Shown: positions 60,876 to 64,000 of the stretch, piece after piece
Position numbering within the stretch: the stretch's first letter is position 1
Layout: each line of letters starts with the position of its first letter
Assembly (NCBI RefSeq): GCF_006547145.1
Contig: NZ_CP041244.1
Location: 3,472,001-3,536,000 of the forward strand
DNA from: Actinomadura sp. WMMA1423
Lineage (GTDB): Bacteria; Actinomycetota; Actinomycetes; Streptosporangiales; Streptosporangiaceae
Reading direction: 5' to 3'
DNA length: 64,000 nucleotides
Program-made: the position numbers and the translations under genes
Notes under the pieces: generated by a model
Told to the model about the DNA's origin: nothing
The model's database searches: none
What the model saw: only the letters and a program-made list of their open reading frames with translations

Positions 60876-60907
60876 ATGACCTTCACGGCTCTGGTCTGCT
60901 CTCCCGC

Positions 60908-61864
60908 ATGACGACCCACAGCACCCGGAACCGGCGGCTCGGCGCCGCCGCTCTCGCTCTGACGACGATCGCCGGCCTCGCCGGCTGCGGCTCCGGCGCG
61001 AGCCCGGACGCGCGGACCGCGGCGCCGCGCAGCGCGACGTCCACGATCACCGCCCCCGATCCCGCGCAGGCGAAGGTCACCCGGCAGATCGGGCGGCTGG
61101 AGGCGACGCACCACGCGCGCATCGGCGCCTTCGCGATCGACACCGGCACCGGCCGCACCGTCTCCCACCGGCCGGACGAGCGCTTCGCGTTCGCCTCGAC
61201 GTTCAAGGCCATGGCGTGCGGCGCCGTGCTGCGCAAGGCCCGGCAGTCCGACCCCGGACTGCTCGACCGGGTGATCCACTACACCGAGGACGACCTGGTC
61301 GACTACTCCCCCGTCACCGAGAAGCACGTGGACACCGGCATGACCGTCGCCGACCTGTGCCACGCCGCCATCACCCAGAGCGACAACACCGCCGGGAACC
61401 TGGTGCTGAGGCAGATCGGCGGGCCCGCCGGCCTCACCGCGTTCTTCCGCTCCCTCGGCGACCGGGTGAGCCGCAGCGACCGCTGGGAGACCGACCTCAA
61501 CATCTGGGCGCCGGGCGAGGTGCGCGACACCACCGCTCCGCGGCCCTGGGCGGGGGACCTGCGGGCCCTCACCACGGGCGGCGCGCTCGTCCCGGCCGAC
61601 CGCAAGCGGCTCGTGGACTGGATGAAGGCGACCGTCACCGGGGACAAGCGCATCCGCGCCGGGCTCCCCAAGAACTGGACGGTCGGCGACAAGACCGGCA
61701 CCGGCGGGACCTACGGCACCGCGAACGACATCGCGATCGCCTGGCCCCCGTCCGGCGCGCCGCTGGTCATCGTCATCACCACGAACGGGCTCTCCGCCGA
61801 CGCCGAGGCCGACGACAAGGCCGTCGCCCAGACCGCCCGCATCCTGGCGGGCGCCCTCCGCTGA
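60908..61864 (+). CDS. Class A beta-lactamase (lipoprotein)
   Basis: A 318-residue exported enzyme with a lipobox at 'GLAGC' (~23-27). All class A motifs are present: S97-T-F-K100 (STFK), S158-D-N160 (SDN), E194 with N198 ('RWETDLN', the E166/N170 pair) and K262-T-G264 (KTG). It hydrolyses beta-lactams outside the membrane by the acyl-enzyme route. It converges with a MecA_N-type PBP gene across a perfect 16-bp hairpin, and its promoter shares a sequence with that of the PBP/LysR genes, suggesting a common regulator. Confidence 0.95.
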   Translation: MTTHSTRNRRLGAAALALTTIAGLAGCGSGASPDARTAAPRSATSTITAPDPAQAKVTRQIGRLEATHHARIGAFAIDTGTGRTVSHRPDERFAFASTFKAMACGAVLRKARQSDPGLLDRVIHYTEDDLVDYSPVTEKHVDTGMTVADLCHAAITQSDNTAGNLVLRQIGGPAGLTAFFRSLGDRVSRSDRWETDLNIWAPGEVRDTTAPRPWAGDLRALTTGGALVPADRKRLVDWMKATVTGDKRIRAGLPKNWTVGDKTGTGGTYGTANDIAIAWPPSGAPLVIVITTNGLSADAEADDKAVAQTARILAGALR

Positions 61865-61894
61865 GCGCTGCCCGGCGGCACCCCGCATGACGAT

Positions 61895-61928
61895 CGCCCC
61901 TGGTACCGGACCTCCGGTACCAGGGGCG
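61895..61928. terminator. Bidirectional terminator between bla and PBP genes
   Basis: CGCCCCTGGTACCGGA is followed after CC by its exact reverse complement, a perfect 16-bp arm pair. It lies between two convergent stop codons (61864 and 61956), so it can end transcripts from both sides. Confidence 0.85.
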
Positions 61929-61955
61929 ACGCGCGTCACGGACCCCCGCGTGGGC

Positions 61956-63605
61956 TCAGAGGGCCCGGAGGAACTTCGCGGCGATCGGGGCGGCGGCCTC
62001 GGCGCCGGTGCCCCCGCCCTCGACGATCACGGCGAACGCGACATCCCCGCGGTAGCCGATGAACCAGGCGTGGGTCGGCGGGTTCTCGCCCCCGCCGAAC
62101 TCCGCGGTGCCGGTCTTGCCCGCCGTCCCGGCCGGGAAGCCGACGCCGGACGCGGTGCCCTCGCTGACGACGGCCGGCATGAGGGCGTGCAGGGCCTTCT
62201 CCACGGCGGGCTCCAGCCGCTTCGGCGGCTCGGGCTTGCGGCCCTTGGAGTCCGCCGCCTGCGCGGCGAGGGACGCCCCGACCAGGCGGGGCGAGCGCCA
62301 GGTGCCGTCGGCGGCGGCGGCGGCGACGCTCGCCATGTTGAGCGGGCTGGTCAGCACCTCGCCCTGCCCGAAGGACGCGGCGGCGAAGGCGGTGTCGTCC
62401 TTGTTCTCGGGGAACGCCGCGCGCACCGCGGGGAGCCCCGCGATGATCGGGGCGTTGAACCCGAACTGGGCCGCGACCTGCGCGAGCCGCTTCTCGCCGA
62501 GCTTGTCCACGGCGAGGCGCGCGAACGTCGTGTTGCACGAGTGCGCGAACGCCTCGCGGAGCGGGACCGAGCCGAAGTCCTCGTGCTTGTAGTTGTGGAA
62601 CGAGCGGCCGCCGACCGTCGTGGTCGCCGGGCACCCCACCTTCGTCGCCGGGGACATGCCGCCCGCGACCAGCGCGGCGGCCGTGACCACCTTGAACGTC
62701 GAGCCGGGCGGGTACCGGCCCATCAGCGCGCGGTTGTAGCCGCCCGGCTGGTTCGCCACCGCGAGGATCTCGCCGGTGGAGGGGCGCAGCGCGACCATGG
62801 AGGCCGGCTTGCCCGCCCCCGAGACGGCCCGCCCGGCTGCGGCCTGCGCCTTAGGGTCGATGGTCGTCTTCACCGGCTCGCCGTCGGCGCCGCCGAACCG
62901 CTGGATCGTCTTCACCGGGGCGCCCTCGGCGTCCACTATCTGCACGGCGAGCGCGGGCTTGCCGGAGAGGCGGCGCTCGTACTGCTGTTGCAGGCCGTCC
63001 ACACCGGCCGGGTCGCCGTTGCGGTACGGGGCGCCGAGCTTGCCCGCCGCCTCGGCGGACACGGGGCCGACCTGCCCGGCGAGCTGCCGGGCGGACCCGG
63101 ACGGCGAGGAGGCGAGGTCGCTGCCGTCCGCCGCGAGGACGGCGGCGCGGTCCGGCCAGGCGCGCGACGCGCGCAGCCGCTGCCCCTCCTTGAGCTCCGG
63201 ATACATGACCTGGGGCGACCAGCGGACGAGCCAGTCGCCGTCCCTCTTCACCATCGGCAGCGACCCGGTGTACTTCCACGTCCGGTCGCCCGCCAGCGTC
63301 ACCTCGGCGCTGTAGGAGCCGCCGACCGCGTCGTCCTTGGGACGTCCCACGGAGGCGACCGTGTAGCGCTGCCCCACGGCGCCGAGGTCGTCCCGCATCC
63401 GCTTGAACCGCGTCTCGAAGTCGGCGGGCGGACGGTCGGTCAGCGCCCTCATCGCGGCGAGGTCGCCGCCGCTCCACGCCGCGAGGTAGCGCTTCGCGGC
63501 GTCCCCCGGGTCGTCACCGTCGCGCAGGAACCACACCGCCCCCGCCCCCACGATCACGACCGCCACCGCGACCGCGGCGGCGGCGAGCACACGGGATCGG
63601 CGCAT
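61956..63605 (-). CDS. MecA_N-type penicillin-binding protein (transpeptidase)
   Basis: A 549-residue protein, ATG supported by AAGGAG at eight bases. One N-terminal transmembrane anchor (~8-28) is followed by an NTF2-like MecA_N domain (~32-135), a PBP dimerisation region (~145-260) and a transpeptidase domain (~275-549). Active-site motifs: S302-T-F-K305 (SxxK), S356-C-N358 (SxN) and K497-T-G499 (KTG). It cross-links peptidoglycan; PBPs of this architecture include low-affinity, resistance-linked forms such as PBP2a. Divergence from a LysR gene and a shared site with the beta-lactamase promoter point to joint beta-lactam response. Confidence 0.94.
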   Translation of the reverse strand: MRRSRVLAAAAVAVAVVIVGAGAVWFLRDGDDPGDAAKRYLAAWSGGDLAAMRALTDRPPADFETRFKRMRDDLGAVGQRYTVASVGRPKDDAVGGSYSAEVTLAGDRTWKYTGSLPMVKRDGDWLVRWSPQVMYPELKEGQRLRASRAWPDRAAVLAADGSDLASSPSGSARQLAGQVGPVSAEAAGKLGAPYRNGDPAGVDGLQQQYERRLSGKPALAVQIVDAEGAPVKTIQRFGGADGEPVKTTIDPKAQAAAGRAVSGAGKPASMVALRPSTGEILAVANQPGGYNRALMGRYPPGSTFKVVTAAALVAGGMSPATKVGCPATTTVGGRSFHNYKHEDFGSVPLREAFAHSCNTTFARLAVDKLGEKRLAQVAAQFGFNAPIIAGLPAVRAAFPENKDDTAFAAASFGQGEVLTSPLNMASVAAAAADGTWRSPRLVGASLAAQAADSKGRKPEPPKRLEPAVEKALHALMPAVVSEGTASGVGFPAGTAGKTGTAEFGGGENPPTHAWFIGYRGDVAFAVIVEGGGTGAEAAAPIAAKFLRAL

Positions 63606-63704
63606 CGTCGAACTCCTTCCCCCTGATCGGTCCACCGGCCGGAGGCCCGCTGACGGCGCGGGCGGACCGATGGGGGCACAAGGACACCAGGCTCCGCCCG
63701 AAAA

Positions 63705-63748
63705 GTCCAAGATTGATATCGGTCCGGATGAATATCCGAATTGGTATC
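63705..63748. promoter_or_regulatory. PBP/LysR divergent control region with repeated site
   Basis: GTCCAAGATTGATATCGG at 63705 is the counterpart of the site before the beta-lactamase. A second related block, ATTGGTATC (63740-63748), repeats the inner ATTGATATC (63712-63720) 28 bp further on. The region lies between the PBP start (63605) and the LysR start (63759). Confidence 0.7.
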
Positions 63749-63758
63749 ATCGCTGCTC

Positions 63759-64000
63759 GTGAACCTGGTCGGGCATCTGCGGTGCTTCGTCGTCGTCGCC
63801 GAAGAGCTGCACTTCGGCCGCGCGGCCGAGCGCCTCGGCATGGCGCAGCCGCCGCTGAGCCAGCGTATCCAGCGGCTGGAGAAGGAGCTCGGCGTGCGGT
63901 TGTTCGACCGGTCCAGCCGGCGGGTGCGGCTCACCCCGCCGGGCGGCCTGCTGCTGGAGGAGGCCCGTGACATCCTCACCCGCGTGGACCGCATCTACTC
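63759..64000 (+). CDS. LysR-family regulator (N-terminal part, cut by window end)
   Basis: Eighty codons of a LysR-type regulator are present from GTG 63759. The winged HTH is clear: '[37 protein letters not shown]' in style, then '[15 protein letters not shown]'. No clear ribosome site precedes the GTG, so the true start or mode of initiation is uncertain. Divergence from a PBP gene and a shared motif with the beta-lactamase promoter fit an AmpR-like role. The effector domain lies outside the window. Confidence 0.88.
   Translation, partial: MNLVGHLRCFVVVAEELHFGRAAERLGMAQPPLSQRIQRLEKELGVRLFDRSSRRVRLTPPGGLLLEEARDILTRVDRIY

Overview
The window is high-GC actinomycete chromosome with almost no spare DNA, frequent GTG starts and many 1-4 nt gene overlaps. 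It carries actinobacterial marker genes: an Rpf-type muralytic lipoprotein, an actinobacterial protein O-mannosyltransferase, and the bL25/Pth/Prs/GlmU block. Gene content and style suggest a filamentous actinomycete of the Streptosporangiales, perhaps Actinomadura-like. That placement is inference; there is no rRNA here to fix it.

Layout. (1) 1-6.1 kb: secreted or surface proteins, namely two paralogous beta-propeller proteins and a membrane-anchored GH26-like hydrolase. (2) 6.5-25.1 kb: a cell-surface polysaccharide locus. A plus-strand operon encodes a Wzy/O-antigen-ligase-like protein, an APH-fold kinase, a PAPS-dependent sulfotransferase, two Wzz-like chain-length proteins with degenerate kinase domains, a Wzx-like flippase, a methyltransferase with a ParB-like front domain, and a seven-repeat RCC1 lipoprotein. 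A facing minus-strand set encodes a TPM-like membrane protein, a GT2 glycosyltransferase, CysN, CysD, CysQ and a polyprenyl-phosphate sugar transferase. Together they look like a system for making, exporting and sulfating a polymer, with its own sulfate-activation and PAP-disposal genes. (3) 25.4-29.9 kb: housekeeping block pth-rplY-prs-glmU-tRNA-Gln. (4) 30.4-39.6 kb: accessory genes, namely a fatty-acid desaturase with TetR, a VOC protein, a methyltransferase, a patatin-like protein and a MarR regulator sharing operator boxes, an amidase between two inverted repeats, an ABC-F protein and two small membrane proteins. (5) 39.7-46.5 kb: housekeeping block ispE-(GH26-like)-rsmA-rpf-tatD-metG. 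(6) 46.6-57.3 kb: membrane glycosyltransferases (three GT-C, one DPM1-like GT2, one protein O-mannosyltransferase) with rsmI and a zinc-ribbon protein. (7) 57.4-64 kb: MFS/LacI pair, CorA-like transporter, class A beta-lactamase, a MecA_N-type penicillin-binding protein and the start of a LysR regulator.

Blocks 3, 5 and rsmI/pmt keep the gene set of the Mycobacterium tuberculosis Rv1002c-Rv1018c region, so the rest reads as accessory islands in a conserved scaffold.

The main non-coding signals are: a ~170 bp repeat present three times, each time between convergent genes; a ~250 bp inverted-repeat pair around the amidase; three MarR-type boxes; a sequence shared by the beta-lactamase and PBP/LysR control regions; and a TetR-type operator before the desaturase. 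I saw no CRISPR array, transposase, integrase, rRNA or replication origin.
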